DNA from: Primorskyibacter marinus
GTDB taxonomy: Bacteria > Pseudomonadota > Alphaproteobacteria > Rhodobacterales > Rhodobacteraceae
Reading direction: 5' to 3'
NCBI RefSeq assembly: GCF_003313245.1
Contig: NZ_QJSD01000007.1
Span: 93,358-157,357, forward strand
Length of the DNA: 64,000 nt
In this document: piece after piece, positions 1 through 9,178 of the stretch
Position numbering within the stretch: the stretch's first letter is position 1
How the letters are laid out: every line of letters begins with the position of its first letter
Notes under the pieces: model-generated
Database searches by the model: none
What the model was told of the DNA's origin: nothing
Seen by the model: only the letters and a program-made list of their open reading frames with translations
Position numbers and translations under genes: made by a program

Positions 1-320
1 TCAAGGGGATGCGGATTGGCAAAGCTTTGCCACGCCTCGTGCAGGATCAAAAGCGCCGCGATGACGATCATCACGCCTTCCAGAACGGCGCTGAAATACT
101 CGGCCTTGTGATGCCCGTAGGGATGGGTGGCATCGGCAGGCTGCGCCGCCACACGGATCGCCATCAGCGCGGCGATGGCCGTGGCCACGTTGACGATGCT
201 TTCCATCGCATCGGAATACAGCGCAACAGAATCGGTCATCCACCAGGCCAGCGCCTTGATGCCCAACACCAGGATGCCCACGAACAGGCTGCCCCAGGCG
301 ATCTTCATCGTCTTTGTCAC
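1..320 (-). CDS. cation diffusion facilitator (CDF) metal efflux transporter, N-terminal part, cut by window edge
   Basis: The reverse strand reads an uninterrupted frame from a GTG at 320 (an ATG lies in frame at 308) to the window edge. The product shows two hydrophobic helices, the SDAMES segment in the second helix and the histidine-rich HPYGHHKAEY loop, all typical of the first third of CDF (cation efflux) proteins. These export Zn, Fe, Mn or Co across the inner membrane by proton antiport. The C-terminal metal-binding domain lies outside the window, so the metal cannot be guessed. The exact start is uncertain because no strong ribosome site separates the two candidates. The gene lies downstream of mscL on the same strand, with a terminator between them. 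Confidence 0.85.
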   Translation of the reverse strand, partial: MTKTMKIAWGSLFVGILVLGIKALAWWMTDSVALYSDAMESIVNVATAIAALMAIRVAAQPADATHPYGHHKAEYFSAVLEGVMIVIAALLILHEAWQSFANPHPL

Positions 321-433
321 GAATGCACCCCCGGCCTTGCGTGCCGCCTGATAGCCTGTGCACATCGGGGCAGCAAGCATTGCAGCGCAATTGATAATGT
401 CTCGCATTTTCAATTACTTCAGATCGCGCAACG

Positions 434-463
434 AAAAAGGCCCGCCGCTGCTGCGACGGGCCT
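434..463 (-). terminator. rho-independent terminator after mscL
   Basis: An 11-bp GC-rich stem (arms 438-448 and 453-463, one G-U pair) with a 4-nt loop is followed on the reverse strand by five T residues. It lies about 20 bases past the mscL stop codon, so it ends the mscL transcript before the CDF gene. Confidence 0.8.
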
Positions 464-485
464 CTGGCTGTCACGCCCGATCGGT

Positions 486-920
486 TCAGGCGGATTTCTT
501 CAGCGAGTCGCGGATTTCGATGAGGATATCCAACTCCGACGGGCCGGTATCGACCTCGGGGGCCACATCATCGGGCTTTTCTGCAATCGCCTTGGCCCGG
601 TTGACCATCTTGACCAGCATGAACACGACCCAGGCTATGATCAGAAAGTTGATGACGGCCATGATGAAAGACCCATAGGCAAAGACCGACGCCCCGGCTT
701 CGCGGGCGGCTTCAAGGCTTGCACCCGCGGGGACTTCGCCCGACAGCACGGCGTATTTGTTGGTGAAATCGATGCCGCCCGTGAACAGGCCGATGATCGG
801 GTTGATCAGATCGCCAACCAATGATGACACGATCGCGGTAAATGCCGCGCCGATGATGATACCCACGGCCATGTCCATGACATTGCCCTTGGCGATGAAA
901 TCCTTGAATTCTTGTACCAT
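486..920 (-). CDS. mscL: large-conductance mechanosensitive channel MscL
   Basis: The 144-residue product begins [20 protein letters not shown], the canonical MscL N-terminus. It has two transmembrane helices (roughly residues 15-40 and 78-105) and a charged C-terminal helix ending in a DSLKKSA tail. MscL forms a homopentameric inner-membrane channel that opens under membrane tension and releases solutes during hypo-osmotic shock. The length is normal for the family (about 135-150). The ATG at 920 is preceded by a GGAGGG ribosome site. It is monocistronic by appearance: a terminator follows and the upstream neighbour is divergent. Confidence 0.97.
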   Translation of the reverse strand: MVQEFKDFIAKGNVMDMAVGIIIGAAFTAIVSSLVGDLINPIIGLFTGGIDFTNKYAVLSGEVPAGASLEAAREAGASVFAYGSFIMAVINFLIIAWVVFMLVKMVNRAKAIAEKPDDVAPEVDTGPSELDILIEIRDSLKKSA

Positions 921-1061
921 TCGGTTCCCTCCAGACGATTACTCTCACGGGTTAAGTGCGTTAAAAAACATAGTGGTTCCGGATTCGCACAAAACTGCAC
1001 CTTTGCATACGGGGAAAAAGAGTTACGGTCCGACCGCAAAGCACAAACACGAAAGAACATC

Positions 1062-1763
1062 ATGGCCGACCTGTCGAATCATCTCATCAGCCGCCGCTGG
1101 CCTGCGCAACATCCCGAGCGTATCCAGCTATATTCCTTCCCCACGCCCAACGGGGTCAAGATCTCGATCGCGCTGGAGGAAATGGGCCTGCCCTATGAGG
1201 CGCACACAGTCACCCTTGCGGATGCGGATGTCAAAAGCCCGGAATTCCTGTCGGTCAACCCGAACAACAAGATCCCGGCGATCATTGATCCCGACGGGCC
1301 GGACGGCACGCCTTTGGCCCTGTTCGAAAGCGGGGCGATCCTGATCTATCTGGCCGAAAAAACGTCAAAGTTTCTTGGCAGCACTGCCGCCGAGCGTGCC
1401 AAGATCGTGCAATGGCTGATGTGGCAGATGGGCGGGCTTGGCCCGATGTTCGGCCAGATGGGCCATTTCCATTCCGGTCCGGGCAAGGAGGTCAAAGATC
1501 CCTATCCCGCCAAACGCTATCTGGACGAAGCGCGCCGGCTGATGGCGGTGTTTGAAAAGCACATGTCGGACGGGCGCGACTGGGTGGCGGGGGATTATTC
1601 CATCGCGGATATGGCCATTGGCCCCTGGCTGCGTGCGCCGGACTTTTATGGCACGCAAGACCTTTTGGCATGGGACGACCACCCAAATCTAAAGGCCTAT
1701 CTGGAGCGGTTCACAGCGCGCCCTGCCGTTCAGGTTGGCCTGGTGACACCGGCCCGCGACTGA
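1062..1763 (+). CDS. glutathione S-transferase, Nu-class / YfcG-YghU-like
   Basis: This is a 233-residue GST-fold protein. The N-terminal thioredoxin-like domain (about residues 20-105) carries the TPNGVKISIALEEMGLPY segment and the NPNNKIPAI cis-proline motif, followed by a FESGAILIYLAEK segment. The C-terminal helical domain includes the QMGGLGPMFGQMGHF stretch characteristic of YfcG/YghU-like (Nu-class) enzymes, which act mainly as disulfide-bond reductases using two glutathiones. The ATG at 1062 is chosen because family similarity begins just downstream; the open frame extends upstream only as unrelated low-complexity sequence. It is divergent from mscL. Substrate is unknown; the class call is fairly secure. 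Confidence 0.9.
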   Translation: MADLSNHLISRRWPAQHPERIQLYSFPTPNGVKISIALEEMGLPYEAHTVTLADADVKSPEFLSVNPNNKIPAIIDPDGPDGTPLALFESGAILIYLAEKTSKFLGSTAAERAKIVQWLMWQMGGLGPMFGQMGHFHSGPGKEVKDPYPAKRYLDEARRLMAVFEKHMSDGRDWVAGDYSIADMAIGPWLRAPDFYGTQDLLAWDDHPNLKAYLERFTARPAVQVGLVTPARD

Positions 1764-1823
1764 CGGGCTCTGCCTTCCGGCGCGTTCTTGGTGCCGGAAG
1801 GCGTGTTGCAGGACGTCATCCGC

Positions 1824-2270
1824 TCAGGCGGGCAGCTTGCCCGTCAGGACGTAGCGCAGGATCTGCGCCACTTCGGAAGGTGTGCGGGTCACGGCCAGCG
1901 CGGCGGCATCCACCTCTTTCAAAGCATGATCGTGGTCGGGCTGTTGCAGGATGATCAGCGATTTGCCAAGCGCCGAGGCAACGCCAGCGTCAAACGCCGC
2001 ATTCCACTGTTTGTATTTCTCGCCAAAGCGCACGACGACGACATCCGCCTCTTCGATCCCCTTGCGGGTGCGGATCGCGTTGACCATCGCGCCCTTGCGG
2101 TCGTGCCAGAACTTGTTCGGCTCTGCCCCAAGGATCGCCACGCCGCAATCGTCAGAGGCTTCGTGATCCGTCACCGGGGCGTCGAACGCGATGTCCAGCC
2201 CATCGCAGGCCTCGATGATCTCTTCGCGCCAGCTGGTGTGGATTTCACCGGATAGATACACTCTCAACAT
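1824..2270 (-). CDS. ytoQ: YtoQ family protein
   Basis: The 148-residue product starts MLRVYLSGEIHTSWREEI and contains the KRKG-like nucleotide-hydrolase-style core with GAEPNKFWHDRKGAM and VVVRFGEKYKQWNAAFDAG. This pattern marks the YtoQ family, related to nucleoside 2-deoxyribosyltransferase-fold proteins and of unknown biochemical role. Three in-frame ATGs (2285, 2273, 2270) are possible; 2270 gives the best spacing (6 nt) to an AAGGAG site. The gene follows pheT by about 30 bases on the same strand and is probably co-transcribed with it. Confidence 0.85.
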   Translation of the reverse strand: MLRVYLSGEIHTSWREEIIEACDGLDIAFDAPVTDHEASDDCGVAILGAEPNKFWHDRKGAMVNAIRTRKGIEEADVVVVRFGEKYKQWNAAFDAGVASALGKSLIILQQPDHDHALKEVDAAALAVTRTPSEVAQILRYVLTGKLPA

Positions 2271-2301
2271 CATCTTCTCCTTCATATCGCACAGCGGTGG
2301 C

Positions 2302-4695
2302 TTAGCCGCGCAGGCTGCCACCCGTGGCTTTGGTGACTTTCTCGACGATCTTCGCGCTGACGGCCTCGATGTCCTTTTCCTTGAGCGTGGCACCGCTGGG
2401 TTGCAGGCGCACCGTGATGGCCAGCGATTTCTTGCCCTCGCCCAGACTGCCGCCGATGAACTGATCGAAGACCCGCACATCCTGAATAAGCGCCTTGTCG
2501 GCACCGGCGGCGGCATTGACCAAGGCCAGCGCATCGACCTCTGCATCGACGACGAAGGCAAAGTCACGCTCGACCGATTGCAGGTCGTTCAACACCAGCG
2601 CCGCACGGGTCGAGATCTGCTTGCGCGGCAGCGGAATTTCCGCAGGCCAAAGCGTGAAGCCCACCGCTGGTCCTTTCACATCCATCTCGCGCAACACGCG
2701 GGGATGGATCTCGCCGAAGATGCCCATCACCTTTTTCGGGCCCAGACAGATCTTGCCATGCCGACCCGGATGCCACCAGTCCGAAGCGCCGCGCAGGATC
2801 TGCACCTTGGCAGGCGCGCCCATCGCGGTCAGCACCGCCTCTGCATCGGCTTTGGCGTCATACAGGTCCACGGGCCGCGATGCACCATGCACATCCTTCG
2901 GCCCCGTCCGCCCGACCAGCAGGCCCGAGACCAGCATATGCTGCTCGCCCGGCTCTCCGCCGTGAAAGGCGGCCCCCACTTCGAACAGCGCGCAATCCGC
3001 CTGTCCGCGCGCCTGATTGCGCGCCGCCGCCTGCAAGAGACCGGGCAAAAGCGCCGGACGCATATGGCTGAGTTCCGAACTGATCGGGTTGGCCAGCATC
3101 GTCGCATCATCGCCGCCCGCAAACAGCGCCGCTGTCTTGGCGTCGATGAAACTGTAGGTCACGCATTCATTATACCCCAGCGCCGCCGTCGTGCGCCGTG
3201 CGGCCTGTTCGCGTTTCTGCATCGGGGACAGAACCGGTTTCGGCACGCCGGGTACGCGCGGCAAAGGCTTGCCCTGCAACTTGGTCAGGGAGGCGATGCG
3301 CGCCACTTCCTCGACCAGATCGGCCTCGCCCATCACATCGGGGCGCCAGCTTGGCACATGGGCCATGTTGCCCTCCAGCCGGAAACCAAGCGCCGTCAGC
3401 GTCTGGCGCTGCTCGCTTTCGGGAATGTCCATCCCGACCAGCGACCGCACCCGTGCCGGATCCAGCTTGAAGGCGCGTTTCCAGTCGGGCATATGCCCCG
3501 CCACCACGACCTTGGACGCCTCACCGCCCGCATGATCCAGAATCATCCGCGTCGCGTGTTCGATGCCTTCGGGCGTCCATTCCGGATCAATCCCGCGCTC
3601 GAACCGGTAGCGCGCGTCAGAGTTGATCTTCAGCGCGCGCCCCGTATAGGCGGTGCGGACCGGATCGAAATACGCGGCCTCAAGGAACACGTTCACCGTA
3701 TCCTCGGTCACACCCGTTTGCGCACCGCCCATGATCCCGCCCAGGCTTTGCGCCCCCGCATCGTCGGAGATCACCACCATCCCCGGCTCAAGCCGGTAGG
3801 TCTTGTCATCCAGCGCCGCCAGTTCCTCGCCACCCGCCGCAAGATGCACCCGCAGGTTGCCGGACACCTTGTCGGCGTCGAACACATGCAGCGGGCGGTT
3901 GCGGTCATAGGTGAAGAAATTCGTCACATCGACGAGGAAACTGATCGGCCGCAACCCGATGGCGCGCAGCTGATCCTGCAACCAATCCGGGCTGGGGCCG
4001 TTCTTGACCCCCCGGATCATCCGGCCGAAAAACACCGGGCAACCGTCGCGCGCGTCCTCGTCAATCGAAACGCTGATGGACGAGGCAAACTCGCCCTCGA
4101 TCCCGTCGCAATCGCGCGGCTTCATCTTGCCCAGACCCCGCGCCGCCAGATCGCGCGCAATGCCGCGCACGCCCAACGCGTCGGGCCGGTTCGGCGTGAT
4201 CGCAATCTCGATCACCGGATCGACCCTGGCGGGGTCATTCGCGGCCAGCCAGTCCACGAACAGCTCGCCCACCTCGCCCGAAGGCAGCTCGATGATGCCG
4301 TCGTGATCCTCGCCCAGTTGCAATTCGCGCATCGAGGCCATCATCCCGTGGCTTTCCACGCCGCGAATATTTCCGACGCTCAGCGTGGTGTCGATGCCGG
4401 GGACATAATCGCCGGGCTTGCACAGCACCACGGTGATCCCTTCACGCGCATTGGGTGCTCCGCACACGATCTGCTTGTCGCCCTCATTCGTCGCGACATT
4501 GCACACGCGCAGGCGGTCCGCATCGGGATGCTGTTCGGCATGGGTCACTTTGGCCAGGGTAAAGGTCCGAAGGGCGTCGGCGGGGTTTTCGACCCCCTCG
4601 ACCTCCAGCCCGAGATCGGTCAGCGCATCGGTGATTTCCTCCACCGATGCAGAGGTGTCGAGGTGGGATTTCAGCCAGGAGAGCGTGAATTTCAT
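2302..4695 (-). CDS. pheT: phenylalanyl-tRNA synthetase beta subunit
   Basis: The 797-residue protein has the full bacterial PheT architecture. The start is MKFTLSWLKSHLDT, followed by an EMAP/OB-fold tRNA-binding domain (about residues 40-150), the B3/B4 editing domain, the B5 domain around 400-475, the class II-like core, and a C-terminal ferredoxin-fold anticodon-binding domain (about 700-797, with RDFAFVVDAEV). With PheS it forms the alpha2-beta2 enzyme that charges tRNA-Phe; the beta subunit edits Tyr-tRNA-Phe. Length is normal. Here pheT is separated from pheS by two extra genes, including an AT-rich insertion, rather than being directly adjacent. Confidence 0.98.
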   Translation of the reverse strand: MKFTLSWLKSHLDTSASVEEITDALTDLGLEVEGVENPADALRTFTLAKVTHAEQHPDADRLRVCNVATNEGDKQIVCGAPNAREGITVVLCKPGDYVPGIDTTLSVGNIRGVESHGMMASMRELQLGEDHDGIIELPSGEVGELFVDWLAANDPARVDPVIEIAITPNRPDALGVRGIARDLAARGLGKMKPRDCDGIEGEFASSISVSIDEDARDGCPVFFGRMIRGVKNGPSPDWLQDQLRAIGLRPISFLVDVTNFFTYDRNRPLHVFDADKVSGNLRVHLAAGGEELAALDDKTYRLEPGMVVISDDAGAQSLGGIMGGAQTGVTEDTVNVFLEAAYFDPVRTAYTGRALKINSDARYRFERGIDPEWTPEGIEHATRMILDHAGGEASKVVVAGHMPDWKRAFKLDPARVRSLVGMDIPESEQRQTLTALGFRLEGNMAHVPSWRPDVMGEADLVEEVARIASLTKLQGKPLPRVPGVPKPVLSPMQKREQAARRTTAALGYNECVTYSFIDAKTAALFAGGDDATMLANPISSELSHMRPALLPGLLQAAARNQARGQADCALFEVGAAFHGGEPGEQHMLVSGLLVGRTGPKDVHGASRPVDLYDAKADAEAVLTAMGAPAKVQILRGASDWWHPGRHGKICLGPKKVMGIFGEIHPRVLREMDVKGPAVGFTLWPAEIPLPRKQISTRAALVLNDLQSVERDFAFVVDAEVDALALVNAAAGADKALIQDVRVFDQFIGGSLGEGKKSLAITVRLQPSGATLKEKDIEAVSAKIVEKVTKATGGSLRG

Positions 4696-4767
4696 GGGTC
4701 GTCCGCCGCTTGTTTGCCTTTGCCGCCGTCCTTAGCCGAAAGGGGCGAGAGGGGAAAGACCCCGGCG

Positions 4768-5052
4768 CTACTCGGCCTCCATGCGGCGGGCCAGTTGATC
4801 GACCTTGCCCATGCGCCACAGCTTGACCTCGCGCATCAGGCGCAGGCTGGGTTTGCAGAGAAAACAGAAAGAGCCGACGATGAACAGCCAGATCGCGGGC
4901 GTCTTCATGCTCTCCCACAGAAACAGGACAGAGCCGATGGTAAAGCTGATCGCGGCGGCAAAATCGACCAGCGTATGCGCCAGCTCATAGGCCGCATAAA
5001 CGCGCTGAGTCTCTGCGGTACGGGTGCGGTTGGAATGTCGGAAAAGCTGCAT
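4768..5052 (-). CDS. YrhK-domain membrane protein
   Basis: This 94-residue protein has two hydrophobic helices: FAAAISFTIGSVLFLW, and WLFIVGSFCFLCKPSLRL. Together they match the YrhK domain, in which an N-terminal soluble stretch precedes two helices and a conserved basic KPxxRLxRE end. Function is unknown. YrhK genes commonly sit in pheS-pheT operons of Rhodobacteraceae (from memory, not checked), so this gene was probably the ancestral spacer between the two subunits. It lies about 70 bases upstream of pheT in the same direction. The start at 5052 is the only ATG giving the complete domain. Confidence 0.8.
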   Translation of the reverse strand: MQLFRHSNRTRTAETQRVYAAYELAHTLVDFAAAISFTIGSVLFLWESMKTPAIWLFIVGSFCFLCKPSLRLMREVKLWRMGKVDQLARRMEAE

Positions 5053-5373
5053 GGGGCGCCTCGCTTTGCAGTGTCGGGAATATCCGGCCTAACGTAGCAA
5101 GCACGGGCAAAGTTTCCGAGGCCCGTCTTTCCCCAGCGCTCACCGCCGCACGCAAGCCGCGCAAGGGCCAGTCCGCGGGGTGGCGCCGAAACATCTGTTC
5201 TGCACGCTTTATGCCGCCAAGTCCGAACACCTTCACAGTGATGCGCAAACCTCACCAAAGCGCCAGCCCGTCCGGGCGGACTGGCCCTAGCGCGGCGCCC
5301 TCCGGGCTTGATTCCGCGCTGTTGGATGGCAAGAATGCCCCATCGGATTTGGAGCTCTTGGAAAAGACGAAAC
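5053..5373. other. 320-bp intergenic stretch with a 13-bp inverted repeat, no gene seen
   Basis: I see no convincing coding frame here. A perfect 13-bp inverted repeat (AGGGCCAGTCCGC at 5164-5176 and its complement at 5276-5288) brackets 125 bases. It could be the end pair of a small non-autonomous element or chance; no target duplication was found. The stretch separates the AT-rich gene at 5374-5970 from the YrhK gene. Confidence 0.4.
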
Positions 5374-5970
5374 CTAACGTCGCAATTTGATATGCGGGGT
5401 CAAAATTTGCCTTATCAATTCAACTGCGTTTAGTTGCTTCATGCCAAGTGGGTCGTCTTTCTCGCTGTAACTTCCCCACATATCTCGTCTCAGACTTTGG
5501 TAGAACTTCTTATTCTCTTTGTCTTCGTCGCGATACATTTCTGGTTCTTCTGCCAACATTTCTATCGCGATGATAGTTTGACGTCGAACTTCAAAAAGGA
5601 CCTCCACTGCTTCGTTCAGTGTTTCATCATCCATAATTGCAGTTGTAAGAAGCTGAGACTTTCTTAGTCGCTCGAAATGAAAGGCCGCATCTCTGAACCG
5701 CTTTAGTCTTTGCTCGTAGGGGTAGAGCTTGTTGTCTTTTTCTTCTATTGGGATGCGATCGAAACGGCTTCGTAGGCTTTTTAAAGTATCCGAAACCTCC
5801 ATGGAACTCACCAAGAGTTCGAGCGAAACTTCGAAAATCTTCGTTTCGTGACGCTCATCCCGCCACGTCGATAGCTGTCGATAGGCTACCCTTACGCCCG
5901 CAACGACAGCGAACGCGGTCACCAGTTGTGCGATGCTGGCGATCCCTTCAAATATCGCATTGCTGCTCAC
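5374..5970 (-). CDS. hypothetical single-pass membrane protein, AT-rich insertion in the phe operon
   Basis: The 198-residue product has one N-terminal hydrophobic helix (about residues 10-28, ASIAQLVTAFAVVAGVRVAY), then a charged, mostly helical cytoplasmic region rich in Lys, Arg and Glu. I recognise no enzymatic motif. The topology resembles the many small membrane proteins with a C-terminal helical domain found on islands. Its DNA is visibly AT-richer than the flanking pheS and yrhK and its codon use differs, which suggests acquisition by transfer. The start ATG lies only 5 bases past the pheS stop, so it is read on the pheS transcript. Function unknown. Confidence 0.65.
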   Translation of the reverse strand: MSSNAIFEGIASIAQLVTAFAVVAGVRVAYRQLSTWRDERHETKIFEVSLELLVSSMEVSDTLKSLRSRFDRIPIEEKDNKLYPYEQRLKRFRDAAFHFERLRKSQLLTTAIMDDETLNEAVEVLFEVRRQTIIAIEMLAEEPEMYRDEDKENKKFYQSLRRDMWGSYSEKDDPLGMKQLNAVELIRQILTPHIKLRR

Positions 5971-5974
5971 ACAT

Positions 5975-7048
5975 TCACCTACTCAACCCACCCCGCAGGG
6001 TCGGGACGTCCAGCGATGCAAACCCGTAATGCCGAAGCCAGCGCAGGTCGGAATCGAAGAAGGCGCGCAGGTCGGGGATGCCGTATTTCAGCATCGCGAT
6101 CCGGTCGATGCCCATGCCGAACGCAAAGCCCTGCCATTCGGCCGGATCAACGCCCGCCGCTGTCAGCACCTTGGGGTGGACCATGCCGGAGCCCAGAACC
6201 TCCAGCCAACCATCGCCCTGCCCGATCTTGAGCTGCCCGTCTTCCCATGAACACTGAATATCAACCTCGGCGGACGGCTCGGTGAACGGGAAATGCGAGG
6301 CGCGGAAGCGGGTCTTGATGCCGTCCACCTCGAAGAAAGCCGAGAAAAACTCTTCCAGCACCCATTTCAGGTTCGCCATTGAAATGTCCCGGTCGATCGC
6401 CAACCCCTCGACCTGATGGAACATCGGCGTGTGCGTCTGGTCGTAATCGGCGCGGTACACCCGGCCCGGCGCGATGATCCGGCACGGTGCGCCATGCTTT
6501 TCCATATGCCGGATCTGCACCGGCGAGGTATGGGTGCGCAGCACATGCGGCGGGCGGTCGTCGCCGTCGGCGCGGTGCATGTAGAACGTGTCCATCTCGG
6601 CCCGAGCGGGGTGATGGCCGGGGATGTTCAGCGCGTCGAAATTATACCAATCCGTGTCGATCTGCGGCCCTTCGGCAACGGAAAATCCCATCTCGGCAAG
6701 GATCGCGGTCACCTCTTCCGTCACCTGACTGATCGGGTGAATCGTGCCCTGACGTGCCCCCCGCGCGGGCAGCGTCACGTCCAGCCACTCGGTCCGCAGA
6801 CGTTCGTCCAGCGCGGCATCGCCCAACGCGGCTTTCTTGGCGGCAAGGGCCGCGTTGATCTCGTCCTTCAGCGCGTTCAGCGCGGGGCCGGCGACCTGCC
6901 GTTCCTCGGGCGTCATCTTGCCAAGCTCGCGCATCTTCAGCGCCACTTCGCCCTTTTTGCCCACGGCCGTCAGGCGGATTTCCTCAAGCGAGGATTCATC
7001 GCCCGCTTCGGCAATCAGGTTCAGGTATTTTGATTTCAGATCGTCCAT
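5975..7048 (-). CDS. pheS: phenylalanyl-tRNA synthetase alpha subunit
   Basis: The 357-residue protein has an N-terminal coiled-coil (about residues 1-95) and a class II aminoacyl-tRNA synthetase core. Visible motifs include GTIHPISQV, the motif 2 region [19 protein letters not shown], and the motif 3 segment [18 protein letters not shown] near the end. It is the catalytic subunit that activates phenylalanine and charges tRNA-Phe with PheT. The length is typical (about 340-360). It heads the series pheS, insertion gene, yrhK, pheT, ytoQ, all in the same direction. Confidence 0.98.
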   Translation of the reverse strand: MDDLKSKYLNLIAEAGDESSLEEIRLTAVGKKGEVALKMRELGKMTPEERQVAGPALNALKDEINAALAAKKAALGDAALDERLRTEWLDVTLPARGARQGTIHPISQVTEEVTAILAEMGFSVAEGPQIDTDWYNFDALNIPGHHPARAEMDTFYMHRADGDDRPPHVLRTHTSPVQIRHMEKHGAPCRIIAPGRVYRADYDQTHTPMFHQVEGLAIDRDISMANLKWVLEEFFSAFFEVDGIKTRFRASHFPFTEPSAEVDIQCSWEDGQLKIGQGDGWLEVLGSGMVHPKVLTAAGVDPAEWQGFAFGMGIDRIAMLKYGIPDLRAFFDSDLRWLRHYGFASLDVPTLRGGLSR

Positions 7049-7181
7049 TGCCGCACCCCGGAATTGATTGGCATCCTGCTATCACAAGAGGCCGTGAATT
7101 CAAGACCGGGCGCGCGCAATCACCCGCGCCCGGCACCGTGCCTGCCGGGTGTCGAAAGATCCAAAGGCGGCGCCGTCCGGC

Positions 7182-8291
7182 TCAGTTTCCGAAAATCTGG
7201 ATCGGTGACGCCGCCAGAAGCTGCCCCAGCGCGGGCGATGGCGACCGACTGAATTGGGTATTCGCGTTCAACCCCTGCCCGATGATCTGCACCACCTGCG
7301 GCGAGCCCGCGAATTTCGTATGGTTGCTGGAGCTTGCATCGTGGATCTTCGACAGGTCGATCACCGTCACCCCCAGCCGTTCCAGCACCGCCGCATCCGC
7401 CGCGCCGACCCGCGGCACCCCGCCCGCAATGCGGCGGGAGATGCGCAGCGCGAAATCATCCTTGGACACCAGCACATACAGCTTTTCCCGGATCGAGGCG
7501 GGAAGGATGCTGACCTGTGTGCGGAACAGATCAATATCAATATCCGGCGCGGCCAGAACGATATGTTCCAGCTTGCCATGATGTTTCAACCGCGAGGCCA
7601 GTTGCGCATCGACCAGACCTTCCATTGTCAGGAACGTCCCCATCGAATGGGCGAAAATGCCAAATCCTTCGGCATTGGTCCGCGTCAGGATCTCGGTGAT
7701 TTCCTTCAGCTTGGCGCGGGCCACCAGCGCGCTGTTCAGGTCATAGACATAGCGCGGCGTACTGGCCGCCGAGGCCCAGGTGAACAGCACCGGCACACCC
7801 TCGAACTTCGTATCCTCGACGAATTGCGCCAGCCGCAGGATGCCGTCGCTGGCGCTGGTGTTATAGCCGTGAACGAAAAACATCACCGACCGCTGACCGG
7901 GAGGCCTTGTCGCCAGCTCCTTGTTCAGCGCCGCGACAAAAGCGCCGTCGCTGTCAAAGACAGTCGGATCAACGACTGTGAATTCGCGCCTCGGATCAGG
8001 CGGCAACTGCCGCGCACGCTCCACCCGACCGGGCATATGGTTGGGCGGGATCGTCACCTCGACAGAGGCCAAGCCCAGCTCTGGCGCTCGTTGGGCGGTA
8101 AAGAACGCGCCGGTCACTTCTGTGGCCTGCCGGGTCGTGGCGATAAAGACCTTTTGACGGTGCAGATCGAAGGATGCCGCCGGGAAGTCCGGGTTGACCA
8201 CCCCGATCAGCTCTGGCGGGCGCCCGCAGCCGACAAGAAGCGACAGCACAAGCGCCGCAACGAGGTATCTCAAAGCAACAATTCGGGTCAT
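7182..8291 (-). CDS. alpha/beta-hydrolase lipoprotein, DUF900 type
   Basis: The 369-residue product begins with a lipoprotein signal peptide ending in the lipobox LLVG-C (Cys about residue 22), so it is probably anchored in a membrane on the periplasmic side. The core has FFVHGYNTS (oxyanion region), a nucleophile elbow AHSMG and later an acid/His region, matching DUF900 (Esterase/lipase-like) alpha/beta-hydrolases. The DUF900 region starts with KVFIATTRQ, typical of the family. The substrate is unknown. The ATG at 8291 is the only start that gives a proper signal peptide. It lies about 190 bases downstream of rplT, beyond a terminator, so it likely has its own promoter. Confidence 0.85.
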   Translation of the reverse strand: MTRIVALRYLVAALVLSLLVGCGRPPELIGVVNPDFPAASFDLHRQKVFIATTRQATEVTGAFFTAQRAPELGLASVEVTIPPNHMPGRVERARQLPPDPRREFTVVDPTVFDSDGAFVAALNKELATRPPGQRSVMFFVHGYNTSASDGILRLAQFVEDTKFEGVPVLFTWASAASTPRYVYDLNSALVARAKLKEITEILTRTNAEGFGIFAHSMGTFLTMEGLVDAQLASRLKHHGKLEHIVLAAPDIDIDLFRTQVSILPASIREKLYVLVSKDDFALRISRRIAGGVPRVGAADAAVLERLGVTVIDLSKIHDASSSNHTKFAGSPQVVQIIGQGLNANTQFSRSPSPALGQLLAASPIQIFGN

Positions 8292-8410
8292 GCGCGCTCC
8301 GCTTGGCTGAGTATGGCGCAGCCCGGACGTGCTGCAAGCTGACGCAATGCTATCAGGGCGTGTGTGACCGGGCAATAACGTCATGGACCCCCGCAACCGG
8401 CACCACACAA

Positions 8411-8440
8411 GAAAAGGGCCGCCTCCGCAGAGACGACCCT
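8411..8440 (-). terminator. rho-independent terminator after rpmI-rplT
   Basis: A 10-bp stem (8415-8424 with 8431-8440, two G-U pairs) and a 6-nt loop are followed on the reverse strand by TTTTC. It sits about 40 bases beyond the rplT stop and should end the ribosomal protein transcript. Confidence 0.8.
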
Positions 8441-8476
8441 TTGATGTTTCGACCGATTGCTCGGACAGCGCCACGC

Positions 8477-8842
8477 TTATGCGGGCAATGCGGCTTTCGC
8501 CTGATCCACGATCGCGTTGAACGCTTCGGGCTCATGGACGGCCAGATCGGCCAGAACCTTGCGGTCCACTTCGATCCCGGCAAGACCCAGACCGTTGATG
8601 AAGCGCGAATATGTCAGCGTTTCATCATGGCCGCGCACAGCCGCGTTGATCCGCTGGATCCACAGCGCGCGGAAGTTCCGCTTGCGGTTCTTGCGGTCGC
8701 GTGTGGCGTATTGGTTTGCCTTGTCGACAGCCTGACGCGCCACCTTGAAGGTGTTCTTGCGGCGGCCATAATAGCCCTTCGCGGCGTCGGTGACTTTCTT
8801 GTGACGGGCGTGGGTGACTGTCCCACCTTTGACTCGTGCCAT
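8477..8842 (-). CDS. rplT: 50S ribosomal protein L20 (bL20)
   Basis: The 121-residue basic protein begins [29 protein letters not shown] and contains the [20 protein letters not shown] segment, both diagnostic of bL20. It binds 23S rRNA early in 50S assembly. It follows rpmI by 13 bases in the usual rpmI-rplT order. infC, often upstream in bacteria, is not adjacent here. Confidence 0.98.
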   Translation of the reverse strand: MARVKGGTVTHARHKKVTDAAKGYYGRRKNTFKVARQAVDKANQYATRDRKNRKRNFRALWIQRINAAVRGHDETLTYSRFINGLGLAGIEVDRKVLADLAVHEPEAFNAIVDQAKAALPA

Positions 8843-8855
8843 TGTTCAGATCTCC

Positions 8856-9056
8856 TTAGCGCGCGTAGGGCATCATTGGCTTGATGATCTGCTCATCAGC
8901 CTTGGCCAAAACCGTGGTTCCGCGCGCATCGCGGATGAACTTGGTCGAGCGTTTGATCATGCCGTGGCGCTTGCCTGCCTGACCTGCCTTGATCCGGCCC
9001 GAGGCCGTGATCTTGAACCGCTTCTTGCAGCTCGATTTCGTCTTCATCTTGGGCAT
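8856..9056 (-). CDS. rpmI: 50S ribosomal protein L35 (bL35)
   Basis: The 66-residue basic protein begins [20 protein letters not shown] and ends IKPMMPYAR, the standard bL35 pattern. The ATG at 9056 is preceded by a GGAG-type site; upstream codons in the longer frame are not conserved. It is the first gene of the rpmI-rplT pair. Confidence 0.97.
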   Translation of the reverse strand: MPKMKTKSSCKKRFKITASGRIKAGQAGKRHGMIKRSTKFIRDARGTTVLAKADEQIIKPMMPYAR

Positions 9057-9178
9057 TTCCGGCTCCTTGATATTAGGTTCGGTTACCGCGCGACTCGGCA
9101 TGCCACTTAAGCCGGACGCGCAGGCGAAGCCGCCCTATACGCGCAGCCCGCGCGGATGACAAGAACCGATCCGCGATT

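Noticed and set aside
2191-5097. A 968-codon rightward open frame across pheT
   Set aside because: It lies antisense to a complete, clearly conserved pheT and has the His/Arg-rich composition of a shadow frame in GC-rich DNA.
5164-5288. The 13-bp inverted repeat as the ends of a MITE
   Set aside because: No target-site duplication, no internal element-like structure and no second copy in the window.
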